In this document: piece after piece, positions 38,449-49,731 of the stretch
How the letters are laid out: each line of letters begins with the position of its first letter
How positions within the stretch are numbered: position 1 is the first letter of the stretch
Translations under genes and position numbers: made by a program
Source of the DNA: Istiophorus platypterus
Taxonomy: Eukaryota > Chordata > Actinopteri > Istiophoriformes > Istiophoridae
DNA length: 64,000 nucleotides
Direction of reading: 5' to 3'
NCBI GenBank assembly: GCA_016859345.1
Contig: CM029114.1
Coordinates: 8,305,501-8,369,500 of the forward strand
Notes under the pieces: model-generated
Told to the model about the DNA's origin: nothing
What the model saw: the letters and a program-made list of their open reading frames with translations, nothing else
Database searches by the model: none

Positions 38449-41400
38449 CGACAGCCAAATCAGTATTTAAATGCTACAGTTTTTTTTAATAACTAATATT
38501 ATGTATACATCACCACAAAAATCTCAAATAGCCCATGAAGTAACACGTTAATCCAACATTATTCATTATGTCTCTACATTAATTATTAGTTATTCTCAGA
38601 AAAGGACATTTAATAATTGTGACAGTTCTGTGCATCACCACTCTCAGCTAACATTACCAGCACGGACACTGAGACCAATGACAAGTGATCATGTGACAGA
38701 CCTAAAAGTCCCTACACTAGCAAGATGTTGGAATAAGTCAAGCATGTGGAATAACTTCCAAATTTGCCAAGATGACCCCCAAAAGTTGAAAAGAACCCAC
38801 AATCTACGAGTTTGGCTAATCACTTGATACTGCTAGAATTTTTTTTTCCTTTTTATGGCTCATGTTAGTTCAACTTGCATACTTGCAAAGTATATTTTTA
38901 AACTCAAATTTTGTTCCTTAACATTTTGTTCTTGTTTTAAATACTGGTTCTTTATTTTCTCACACAAAATGGAAGCGCTCGAAGCCATAAGGAAAACAGC
39001 TGAAAAAGATGCATTGTAAAAAACCCCATAATTGAGTTATGTGTTTCACATTAGAGTGCTTGATCTACTTCAGCTTCCTTTTTAGGATGTACAGACCATG
39101 TGTCATCTAATTGAATGTCACAGAGATCAAGGAGGACAAGAAAAGTACTGCACTGGAGGATGTACGGAAGGCCCCACCCTGTGTTTCATTGTAAGCATCT
39201 CAGGCAGGATGCAGACCTTTCACACTTCCGCACGAGACACAGTGGAAGTTGTTCAGGTTGTTATGAACAAACAGGAGGTGAATTCATTCACAGGCATTCT
39301 AGGTACGTGTCGGTCATTCGATGGAGTTTGTGTGGAAGCAGGGACGTGAATAGAAATGAGAACAGCTGCGACATGAGGATTTTTTTTTTTTTAAATTTAG
39401 CAAACTTGAATAGAATTTAGCAAACTATATAGAATATCAAACTATTTTTCCCCCCACGGTACACCAAATTTCCATGAGGTAAGGATGTGAATATTGATTG
39501 CTGTGTCCAATAGGGTGATGCATGTGTGTTACTCTGAAATTGCTATGCAATGTGTTTATGGTGTACTATGTTCAGTCCTGTAAGGAAGATTCTTCCTCAA
39601 AGCCAAGTGTGTGGTGCAAGTCTTGAATTATTCATCCTAGGCACACACCGTTGAATTAAAGGTAAAGTGATAGCACATAGCAGCACCTTGCTTGGCCCAC
39701 TGCTGCATTTTTAAAGTGTGGACAGGCACTCAAATGTCAAAATGTTAAAATTGTCTTCCACTGAAAACTGTTAGCCTGGTCTCAATGACTGGATAAAGGA
39801 AATTTGATATGGAGTCTTAATAATTCAGCACGATGGTTTTAGGATAGAATTTTCATCCTAATGTAATTTACCTATTTGTATCTTGGTGCAACCTCCTTTT
39901 GCTCAAGACTTGAATTCTAAATATGGTGACCTCTGGCAAAAATGTACATATATAAGGACAAACATGAATAAAAATCTGTTATTTGTGTCGGTTGTGTATC
40001 CATCATCCTGCTTCACAGTGCATTTCAAAGGACACAAAGCAGCAATAAGTCATTAAACATGTGGTTATTGCCTCAGTATATAATCATCTGTGTTTTGCGG
40101 CTATAATCTTGCAATTTATCTTTTAAATGGGAAACTGTCCTCCTGCAAATATAAGACTGAAATGATAAATACAATAAGACTCCCATGTTTAACCTTGAAA
40201 CCAAATAATTTTTGATATAAATGCCCTCTCATTGAAATATATGAGCTCCTGCTTGTTACCTTCTTTGGAAGAGATTTTGCTCCTTAGGCTGAACATCTTG
40301 AGCAAAAGGGATGAGTAGGTAATGGTGTGCTGCTGAATTCTTGTAGAAAAAAAAGTGCACTGCCTTCATTTTCTGAAAAGGTCCTTTAAAACTTGAACCT
40401 GAAACTGCTTCCTAAGCAGACTGTTGAAAGGGACTGAGATTTAACCATCCTCTGTGACACTCCCTAATCAGTCCCACACCTCTCACCCACTCATGCTCAG
40501 TAAATAATTCAGAACAGCCTTTTGCCTGCTCCAGAGCAGAGCATACACACAATTGATAATGGAGAAGTCTTAGGGCAGAATAAATTGCTGCTGATACAAA
40601 TTTTAGAGCTCCACAAAGTCCACAAACTTTGACTGGAGTCAAACTGTCATTTCAAATTTGTGATCTGCTTCGTGTTTGTCTTAGTAAATTATCCCAAGTC
40701 CAGATCATACATTACTGATTTTAACAGTATGAAGCTGATGAAAACTAAAAGGGAATGATGTGCCTATATCTTCTTTAGTGGAAACAATTTGGCAAATAGT
40801 TTTTTTCCCCCAATTTTGAAGCAAATGTTAGAGTTTGAAGATTGAAATGGTTCAATAATTAAAGTAGCCATCTCTTTGTACTTCAGGTGCTGTAAATGTG
40901 GCTAACCAGCCCTGTATGGTTATGAGAACTTGTGCTGTACTTCTAGAAGATTTTCTTCTAAGAATGCCAGTGGCATAATGTGATGATTGATACAGGAGAT
41001 GAGTTAAGTAAACAGATAATCCGTCTTGCAGCTTAAATTCTTTTCTATTAGGATTATTTTAGGGGTTGAAAACCTATAGCTCACCACTAAATTAATCATA
41101 TCGGGCGGTGTTCTATAATCAAATCGGCTGTTCTGTGTTTTTTTTTGTTTGTCTGTTTTTTGTCACTATGCGCTAAGGTCACACTGGGTTGTATTATTAA
41201 ATTGTTAGTGGTCACACAATGGTGTTTGCTTGATGTGCCAGCTTTTGAGGGATATGGTTAACACTGTCACTCATTCATGCTTTGGATGCCCAGGTGGAAA
41301 CTGGAAAACTAACTTTGTCATTGTGTTACAGAAACAGGCAGTTGTGACTCAGCTGTGGCTCTTTGTTACTTTGGCCCAGTTCCCCAGTGATAAGTTCTGA

Positions 41401-41716
41401 TGACTGTCAGACTGACTTATATATTTATTTAAATTTTATGATGTTATGTTGTGTATTACTTAGTTGCCTTATCACAGTTTAGCATACCACTTAATCATAC
41501 CCCAAATATACATTATATATGGTAAGTACATGCTGCTGCTTTTGATGATCTCTAGTAATGAGAAGTTTTAGATGTCATTTGAAGTCCTGCTTGGGGTTTC
41601 AGTCTTTGCCCACTAGAGTGCAGCCTACTCAGAGGAGAAATGGTCTGGCAACAAGATCAGTCATATGCTTTGGGCATGTTGTGAATTTTCTTTACTTCAG
41701 CATTTAATTTCCAGTC

Positions 41717-41740
41717 TTTTTTTTTTTTTTTTTTTTTTTT
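41717..41740. repeat. poly-T tract
   Basis: About 24 consecutive T residues, followed by gaattttttttt. It may be the tail of a minus-strand retroposed sequence, but no body is recognisable. Confidence 0.9.
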
Positions 41741-44700
41741 GAATTTTTTTTTGAAAATGAATAAAAGGCCTTTATATGAAAGGATGCAAACTTCAGTTAA
41801 ACCTTTGCTCCACTACTACTTTGATGTACTGTTCGACTTTGTGGGTGCTTTTCCTTTCAGTGTGTCACAGTTTTGGGAGCTTTAGGATAATTGAGGGCAT
41901 AATTTGCAAGCCGACATCAATGTATCAACCTCTAATTGGTTTGATCAACGTCACCATGTTAATTATCACACATTTGCCACTTGATTAACCACTGAAATAA
42001 TTGTCAACAAGAACAGATCTTAATGCTTTTTCAAAGATAGTTGTGCTCTACTTGGAAATTTTAACAATACTGATCAGGTCACTGTTATGTGAATAATTTC
42101 TCATTTCTTTTGATAACATTAATGACTGTGTTGCCTTTTTTGGAGGGGGGGGACTCCAAGCTTTGTCTATTAGACACTGTTTACAACAGCTGACCTTAAT
42201 GTCTCATTAGTGGCAGCCTCTGTCTTAATGAAGGACATGCTATGGGTGTTATGGGCAGTTGCAGCCTAATTGGATTTTTACATCTAGAAGGACCATGACT
42301 TTAAATTGTTAAATCAAGGATTTAGAAGCAGATAAATATCTTTCATTTTGCAGAAAAAGAGGGAAGTCATGTTCTTATTAATCAGTACTTTATATAGATA
42401 TAAAGATATGAAAAAATGTTAAGATACTATATGGTTTTGTGACAAAACTGTACAAGTTTTAGTTAGCTTTCGAGTTTGTCAGTATGAACATAATATTTCG
42501 TAAATATGAAAGATGTGTGATATACCTCTCTTTTGTCTCTTCCTCTCTTTGCTTATGCCATTCTATATTTTTCTGTTTTTCTTCGTCTCCCTCTTTCTTT
42601 TTGTTCTAATATAGGCTTTATAAATATACTTTAAATAAATCTACCAACATTATGTCAAGAAAAGAATATTATAAAATTTTTTCAGACCCCAACTAAAGTA
42701 TACTTTAAAAGACTGCATCAGTAGTAGCCAGAGTCTTTGCGACCTGTTTTAAGTACTTAATGACCCAGTTAGTACCAGATAACTAGGCGTACGTGCCAAA
42801 ATTCAGAGGTTTGTTATGAGTACTAGTACCAGGAGAGAAGAAGTGGCGTTTGTGCATCCCAACATAGTTGTGCAGTCTTGGGAGTGGCTTGGAAGTAATT
42901 TTGCATGGTTGAAAAGCCATGTAATGAAATGTTATATTTCAGTAATGAAGACTAATAGCAAGAGGGCTTTGCAGGAGGATAATTAAGGATTAAATCCACA
43001 GGGTTTAGTCAGAGTATCTGGAACTAGAATCACTGATGTACCTGTGATGGTGCTACATTATTTCCCATTTAGATAAAATTTCAACTGCTGTGCTGAGGAT
43101 ATTGACATACAACCGTCTTACATGTTTGCATAATTTACATTTGTCCTCTGTAAATTAAAACATTTTCACTTTCACTTGTGTTGAATTCGGGGACAAAAGT
43201 TATGCTTAACTTAAATTCATTTCTAGCTTTTACAGAAAAGAGTACCTGAAAGTAACTTTTAAGTCTATTAAACAAACACAAACAGAGCAAACAGGAAATT
43301 AAATAGATGTAGATAAGGATATTAAAATAGCATCAGTTTGCAGTTGGCTTTGCGGTTGCATCTTTTTCTTTCCAATTTCAACTTCTGATTGAATAGTTAG
43401 TGCTGTTAGGCCTGATCAGCTTCATAGTAAACCAGGATTAATAAATACTTGATGCTCCATATTTCCTCCCTTTTCTCATTGTATAACAGAGTGACTGCCC
43501 ATTCTGTCTGTAGGGTTGTCAACACTCTGACACACTGAGATACAATTTAAAGCTCACCAAATCCCTTTTTGTTTCAGCAAATATACAGTTGCCTAAAAAC
43601 CTAAACTACAGAAACAGAATATGTCAGTAGTGTTGCCATTTTCCTTTTTTTAATTTGAAGTACATCAGAGAAGGCTAATTAAAGCTCATACATGTGTTGA
43701 TCACATAGAAGATGAGACGACAATGACACAGCTTCTTTTTGAGCCACACTGATTTGTCTGTCTGTGGTGAGATGAGCACAGTTATGGTCATCCAGGGGAT
43801 AGGTCGACTTGGTTTGTGGGTCTAGTCAAATTTGAAGGGCAAAAAGGCTTCATTGACCTTCAGACTACCGTTTTATTTTACATCAACTGCTGAGATGTAT
43901 GCTTGATGGACTTATTTTGAGACTTTTTATTTTCAGAAGTCCGCTTCCATGTAAAGTGCAGCTCAAAGGGTTATCATTCATTCATTGTTCTTTAAACCTG
44001 TAGTATTTTTTTTTCATTTTTTTATTTATTCAGTTTAGTCGATAATAAGGTCAGACATTTGACTATGAAAAATGTGATGACAGTGTTAATAGCATTAAAT
44101 TAATTTTGCCTACTGCACTTCTTGTAAACTCATCAATAACTTATCCAGTCCCAATGATTCTTCTCATCGACTACGAGAACAACAGATAGTTATGAGCACA
44201 GTATTGATCAGTAATGCTTTTTCTCAGTTAATGTAGTGCTAAATTTCAGTTGTGTGGGTTTCCTGTAGAATGTAGAGATTTTGTATTAATTTACACATAG
44301 AACAAAATAACTTTATTATGAAATCCATGCCATGTCACATTAGGGCTGTCAAAAAACATTTTAAATTTGTGTATATACTTGACTTTTGAAATAAAAAAGA
44401 CTGTGAAAATTAATATTCAGTTGTGGGGGGAAAAAAACAGCACTATTACAGCTGTCTGCCTTGCAAATACTTGCGTGGGCCAGGGCTGCTGCTATGAATA
44501 CACTGCATGTTCCCACATCAATTTCATTAAACCCCTGTTTGAAAATATTTTGGATTTTGGTCATTAGACGTCAAAATTGTGAAAAATGGAAAATAGCCAT
44601 ATAGCTACAGTTAGCCTACCGTTCCAGCACTAGGAACCTGAGTACACCCAAAAATATACAAATAGTTACTCCTCATTTTATTTGCATGCCTTGCTATGGA

Positions 44701-46327
44701 CATTAGTGCAAAGAATAGATATTCGAGTAGTTCAAACCTATTTCTGTGCATGGTCATTCTTGGCCAATTTTGATGGCCCTATGTCACATTTTTCATATTT
44801 AGCTGATGGTTGGGATTTGATATCACTGTGTGTAAGCCTGGTCATTATGGCTTCCTCTGAAACCCTCTATGGTGCGGTGAGTCTCCGCTTTATGGATCAA
44901 TACTGAAGTAGTGAGCTGACACAGTGAAAAGCAATATTCATAAATAATGAATAGGACACCCTTTCACCTTTCCTTGTCTTTTCATCTTGGCGAAGAAAAT
45001 GATTTAAAAAAAAAAAAAAAAGACAGATGATGCTAATTTTTGTTTCTCATGTAGCATTCTGTTTGCATATAAATTATGTTGCTTCGGTTGTGTTCCACCT
45101 CAATGTAAAAATTACAGGGATTTTTTTATGCTACTGTCTGCCTTGTCCTAGTTTTACAGTGTTACATTTTCCTTTATAGATTGTTTTTCTGATGATTGCA
45201 GATAGAGGTCTCTGTGTTTGCTGTGTCCAGATTCTCTCCTGACATGCTGTTTGTTCCAGAAAGATGGCATCCTGGTGTTTCAGGATAACTCGGTTGCAAT
45301 GAATCACCATGAGGTGTCACCTTTAGTAGCACTCTTATCAACGGCACAAAGACTTACCAGTGAGGGAGCACAGAGAACAGCTTTAAGTGCTTCATCATAA
45401 CTCCTTACACACTTTTATGTTGAGCAAAATTGGTAGGCGGCCACAGCTGCACACAAAGCATGATGCGCCTCACCCAGACAAATGGATGGAACACTAACGG
45501 TTCTTTTTTGTAAAATCCACCTAAAAAGAGACTCATGGCCGTCGATGTTAGAGTGGAACTCTTTACATCATTAAACCAGACCAGTATAGTGAGTACTTAA
45601 CAGGGTGGACAGCCCAGGTGAAGAGATGCATATTTACCATCTGTGGATACACACCTTAATTGACCTATTAAAGGTGTATTCAGACATGAAGCCAATATTT
45701 TGTGGTGGTGTACTTGCATATAATCTCAGTGTAAAGCTATCAGTGCATGTTAATAGACCCAAATTTGCTCCGAGTAGGGAAAGCTGAGACGTGGCATATC
45801 TGCATGAGTTGAAAAGGTTTTTTTTTCAGGGTGAAAATTTGGAGCAGCCAAATAAATGGACACAGCCCCAGTCCACATATACACAGGATCAGGGACTCAG
45901 TTGGTAGCTAGTTACAGCCAATATTTGCAGTTTTTTCAAATAAATGTGAACTCGAATTATTGCAGGTTATCAGATTTACATGAAATAAGGGAGAAAATAA
46001 CACTTTGGTAGAGTGATAAGCAAACTAATAACCTGGTTATTGCAGTCCTTTTTTCATTTTATTTTTTCTTTATTTGCCAAGAACTTGACTGATTCAGTTG
46101 TTGTTCATGTGAGGTAGGGGCTGCTGGCACTGCACAGACTGTACATGGGAGGCTTACTAGTAGAAATTTAATTTCAAACAGCCCCTTGCAAGGGTTAAAT
46201 TGAAGTTCTGCCACTGGTTTGCAAAATTGAAAGGACATTCTGAAAATTGATGAAGACAGTTTTTGTAAACATACCCATGGCTAAGTCAGGCATTATGGTG
46301 CTAGTAAATTCATCTCACTCCAAGATA

Positions 46328-47611
46328 AAATTAGGTTCATAAATATTTGGACAGAGACAAAACCTTTGCAATTTTGCCTCTGTATACAACATGGATTTGA
46401 AATAAACGAAAAGAGAAGTGATTGAAGTGTAGAATTTCAGCTTTAATTCAAGGGGTTTCACAAAAAACTTTACACCAACGGCTAAGGAATTAAAGCCATT
46501 AGGCCCTCATTATCAGGGGCTCAGATGTATTTGGACAATTGACAATTGAATGGTTTCATGGTGTTGCCTGTTCCCTTTGTTATTTCATGACAAATGGAGC
46601 AGATACCGGAATGGATTCCAAGGGTTGACTATGCATTCTGTAGCTGTTAATGGGCGCCTTCATGAATGTAAATAAAGAGGGCTTCCAACAAGGTGCATAC
46701 CACTGGTCACACTCAAGAACAGAAAGGCCTGATTAGAATTTGCCAGAAAACACTATAAAAGCCTGACTGGTTCTGGAACAAGATTCTCTGGACAGTTGAG
46801 ACCAAGATTAAATTTTACTAGAATGAGAGGAGGAGAAAAGTATGGAGAAAGAAAGGAACAGCCCATAATCCAAAGCCACCACATCATCTGTCAGACATGT
46901 TGAAGGCAGTGTCATTGCTAGGCATGTATGGCTGCCAATGGAACTGGGTCACTGGTGTTTATTGATGATGCGACTGCTGCTAGTAGTAGCAGGATGAATT
47001 CTGAAGTGTATTGGGCTTTACTATCTGCCCAGCCATATGCTGCAAAACTAATAGGATGGTGCTTCACAGTACAGATGGATAATGACCCAAACCATACTGT
47101 GAAAGCAACCCAAGAGCTTTTCAAGGCAAAGAAATGTTATATTCTCCAATGACCAAATCTGTCACCTGTCATCAACCCAGTTTAGTGAGCTTTTCACTTA
47201 CTGAAGACAAACTGAGGACAGAAAAACCCCCAAACAAGCGGCTGCAGTAAAGGCCTGGCAACGTATCTAAAGGGAGAAAACTCAGCTTTTAGTGAAATCA
47301 AGGGTTCCAGGCATCAGGCAGTTATTGACTGCAAAGTATTTTCATCCCAGAATTAAGAATAGTCCTTATATTTATAATTATGTTGCTTTGTCCAGTTACA
47401 TCAGGGCCCCTGAAAAAAAAGGACTATAAGTAAAAATGGCTGTAATTTCTAAACAGTGAAGATAAAATTTTTGTGAAACCCCTTGAATCAAAACTAAAAG
47501 TCTACACTTCAGTCAAAGCTTGATTCTTTCACTTCAAATCCAGTGTGGTTTTGCACAGAGGCAAAATTGCAAATGTTGTGTCAATATCTAAATATTTTAT
47601 GAACCTAACTG
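46328..47611 (+). mobile_element. Tc1-like transposon, internally deleted
   Basis: The element has TA at both edges (46326-46327, 47612-47613) and long matching inverted ends. The left reads ttaggttcataaatatttgg and then ttgcaattttgcctctgt. The right end, complemented, reads ttaggttcataaaatattta and then ttgcaattttgcctctgt. Long termini of this wording are typical of a large fish Tc1 family. Size is about 1.28 kb. The N-terminal half of the transposase is mostly missing and the C-terminal part is broken. Confidence 0.88.
46860..47345 (+). pseudogene. Tc1-like transposase fragment
   Basis: The + strand encodes recognisable C-terminal transposase sequence: MAANGTGSLVFIDDATA, SSRMNSEVYWALLSAQ, then AAKLIGWCFTVQMDNDPN, which includes the second catalytic aspartate region (QMDNDP), and ATQELFKAKKCYILQ. 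After this the frame is lost by stops and shifts (about 47152 onward). A degraded ending remains: caagcggctgcagtaaaggcctggcaacg, and near 47330 gcagttattgactgcaaag. No N-terminal DNA-binding region is left. It is a dead copy. Confidence 0.85.
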
Positions 47612-48189
47612 TATAAAGCAGTAAATAATGAAAAAGGAAAAAATAAGACAACCTGTTGCTTTATCCTCCAACCTTCCTCTACACTTAAATCTCTGAAGAC
47701 ACAGTCTCACATTTTACATGCTGGGACCATCAAACGTTGGGAATTTTTACTTAGAAAATGAATTTTCTGTTGATGGACTGATCAGTTTGTCAACTAGTTG
47801 TTTCATCTTTAAACTACAATACAGAATCAGCATATTTTAAGATGTGTGATATACAGTCTGAACTGTAAGTATTGATATGGTGTTTCGTTTTGATATCCCT
47901 GTGGATCTTTGTGATCTGTGATTATTATGTGATGTTATCTTTAAGTATAAGTAGTGTAGGAAACTTTCATTCTATCTAGTATTTTGCAGCATTTGCATAC
48001 CCTTTTGCATGTTCTCCTTTTTTTGTTATCTTCATATCAATGACAATGATTTTTTTTTTTTTTGACAATGTGCTATTAATAGCAAACTGCTGCTGTTCCT
48101 TTAACACAGGGCCCATTCTCATCTTTTGTCAACCTATCTTTGCTTTGCCATTTTTATTGCCCCTCCCACTCCCGTCTCTCCCTCCCAAG

Positions 48190-48720
48190 GCTTACTGGCT
48201 TCATCAGCTCTGGTAACTATTAGCGTCTGAACTAAATGATGATCATGTTGTCCCTGCGTGTCAATAGTCACATAAGGATAAACATCTGTGATGAGCTGAA
48301 CAGAGATTGTGCAGTCCTTCTAAAGCCAGAACAGATGTTGACATACAAGGGAATGAAGAAGGATGCTCTTAGATTGCAGATGTTTAGACTGACATTAATC
48401 AGACATGCATGCTGCATGTCTGATTATACTAAAATAATATTGTGCTCCATCTAGTTAATTTAATAAAATCTTAACTGTAAATTACTGTGATAGAGCTTAA
48501 TAATTGTAGATTTACCAGTGTTTATTTTCCACTTGACTTTTCACGTATTTTTGATCATTTAGAGAAGCTGCTATATTATGAGGATTTTTCAGCCTTTAAA
48601 GTGTCGTTTAATTCTCTCATTATTACAGTGATCATTAGCAGCATCTTGACTGCATTGACTGATTATTACCATAATAATCCTGGCTGCTCTGTTGTTGTCT
48701 CCTAAATGCTTACCCTGTAC
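48190..48720. other. candidate conserved non-coding block with hairpin
   Basis: A repeat-free AT-rich block with several taatta/attaat-type cores, a perfect inverted repeat at 48396-48426 and no credible reading frame. Its texture resembles vertebrate enhancer-type conserved elements, and it lies just upstream of the candidate alternative promoter at 48870. Conservation is not measurable here. Confidence 0.35.
48396..48426. repeat. perfect 14-bp inverted repeat with 3-nt loop
   Basis: The arms TAATCAGACATGCA and TGCATGTCTGATTA flank the loop TGC with no mismatch. As RNA it would form a stable small hairpin. As DNA it is a palindromic double site containing two copies of ATCAGACATGCA in opposite orientation. 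Confidence 0.95.
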
Positions 48721-48869
48721 CCCTCCCCCACTGCATCCTGACTGTATCCAGCTTATCAGTCCCTCCGGTGCATGCAGAGTGGCTTATATTACTTATGATA
48801 TTCTGGCTACTGCTTCTCGAATTAATGGTAAAACTATGAACTTGAATATCACATGAAGCAAGCACTTTT

Positions 48870-48941
48870 TTTATTGGCAAGTTGGAGGAGCTCAGTCTGA
48901 GGGGTTTGCAGTTGGAGCTGCGGTGGGGGGCGCTGGTGGTG

Positions 48942-48974
<33 letters not shown>

Positions 48975-49339
48975 TTAGTGAGTGTGTGTGTGTGTAGGGG
49001 GGAGGTTGTAATGTGGTGACAATAGCGTTGACGGGGATAGCATCCTCATTGCACAGCAGCCGAAGGCAGTGGAGGGAGTGGAAAAGAAACAGATGGCAAT
49101 TGTGTGAGAGAGAAGGGAGTACTGGCAGCCACGGCAACCTGTGTATTATTTGCAAAAATCAGGAGGTGTTTTGTGGATGCGAGTGAGTCTGACAAAAGAG
49201 GGAGCTACGGTGGAAGGCAAGAGTCTGTTGAGGGACAGAAGTATAGCAGAGGGAGTGGAGTAAGTGGTAAGGCAATCACGAGGGAAACGGACCGACAAAC
49301 TGTACTTCCTAACTCAAGTGCCCTCACTGGTGGATTAAG
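48870..49339 (+). promoter_or_regulatory. fbxw7: candidate alternative fbxw7 promoter and first exon
   Basis: A GC-richer patch in the AT-rich intron begins with an inverted CCAAT core (attgg at 48873-48877). It carries a GT microsatellite and ends in a good donor, gattaag|gtgagc (exon end 49339). A short uORF (ATG at 49093, four codons, then TGA) lies within it. It is followed after 232 bp by an exon-like segment with an ATG and a phase matching fbxw7. The transcription start is not visible. FBXW7 is known to use separate promoters for its isoforms, which makes this plausible but not proven. Confidence 0.4.
48938..48996. repeat. (GT)n microsatellite, interrupted
   Basis: About 25 GT units with small interruptions inside the candidate alternative first exon or promoter. 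Alternating purine-pyrimidine tracts of this kind can form Z-DNA. Confidence 0.95.
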
Positions 49340-49571
49340 GTGAGCGACGGCATTTGTATTATGTTGACTGTGGATAAAACCTGATCCTGCTGACGGAGTA
49401 CCTGTGGATCAGCTGCACCATGTGGAATACATCACAGAAGAGGCATCAGATGTGAGGACAACTGAGGGAATTTGACAAGGATCAGGAAGTGGCTTCGACT
49501 TATAGCTAGTCTTTTTTTTTTTTCTTTCTTTCCTTTTTTTTTTTTTTAAACCCCACGTCTTCTAACCCCAG

Positions 49572-49731
49572 AAAACTAATGAGCAAGTCGATGTGTGGCT
49601 GTGGCTGCAGCATCATCTCCTCTCTGATGAAGAGACTGGGCCGCACAGCTTGCTGCTCAGATCTCCTCTCCTGCAGCCATACTTCAGAACAGCTGCAGCG
49701 ACTGGCCACTGGCTGTGCACCTCAACCAAAG
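49572..49731 (+). CDS. fbxw7: candidate alternative N-terminal exon of fbxw7
   Basis: This segment has a long pyrimidine tract and acceptor (ctaaccccag ending at 49571), and donor aaag|gtaaca at 49732. It contains an ATG at 49579 and 51 sense codons ending exactly at the donor in phase 0, the phase of the fbxw7 alpha exon at 57467. Its product would begin MSKSMCGCGC, continue SIISSLMKRLGRTACCSDLL, and end TGCAPQPK. It would then join the 23 open codons before the alpha Met. The eight cysteines in 51 residues, with MCGCGC at or near the N-terminus, suggest palmitoylation or metal binding. It resembles neither the human beta nor gamma N-termini as I recall them. The frame may also be chance; ATG context is weak (ctaATGa). 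CDS proper would be 49579-49731. Confidence 0.45.

Noticed and set aside
39098..39420. Cysteine-containing frames MCHLIECH... and MSQRSRRTRK...
   Set aside because: No family motif, no convincing exon boundaries.
45218..45400. Possible exon with acceptor tttgttccag and frame KDGILVFQDNSVAM
   Set aside because: Acceptor is acceptable but there is no donor before the stop and no link to a known protein.
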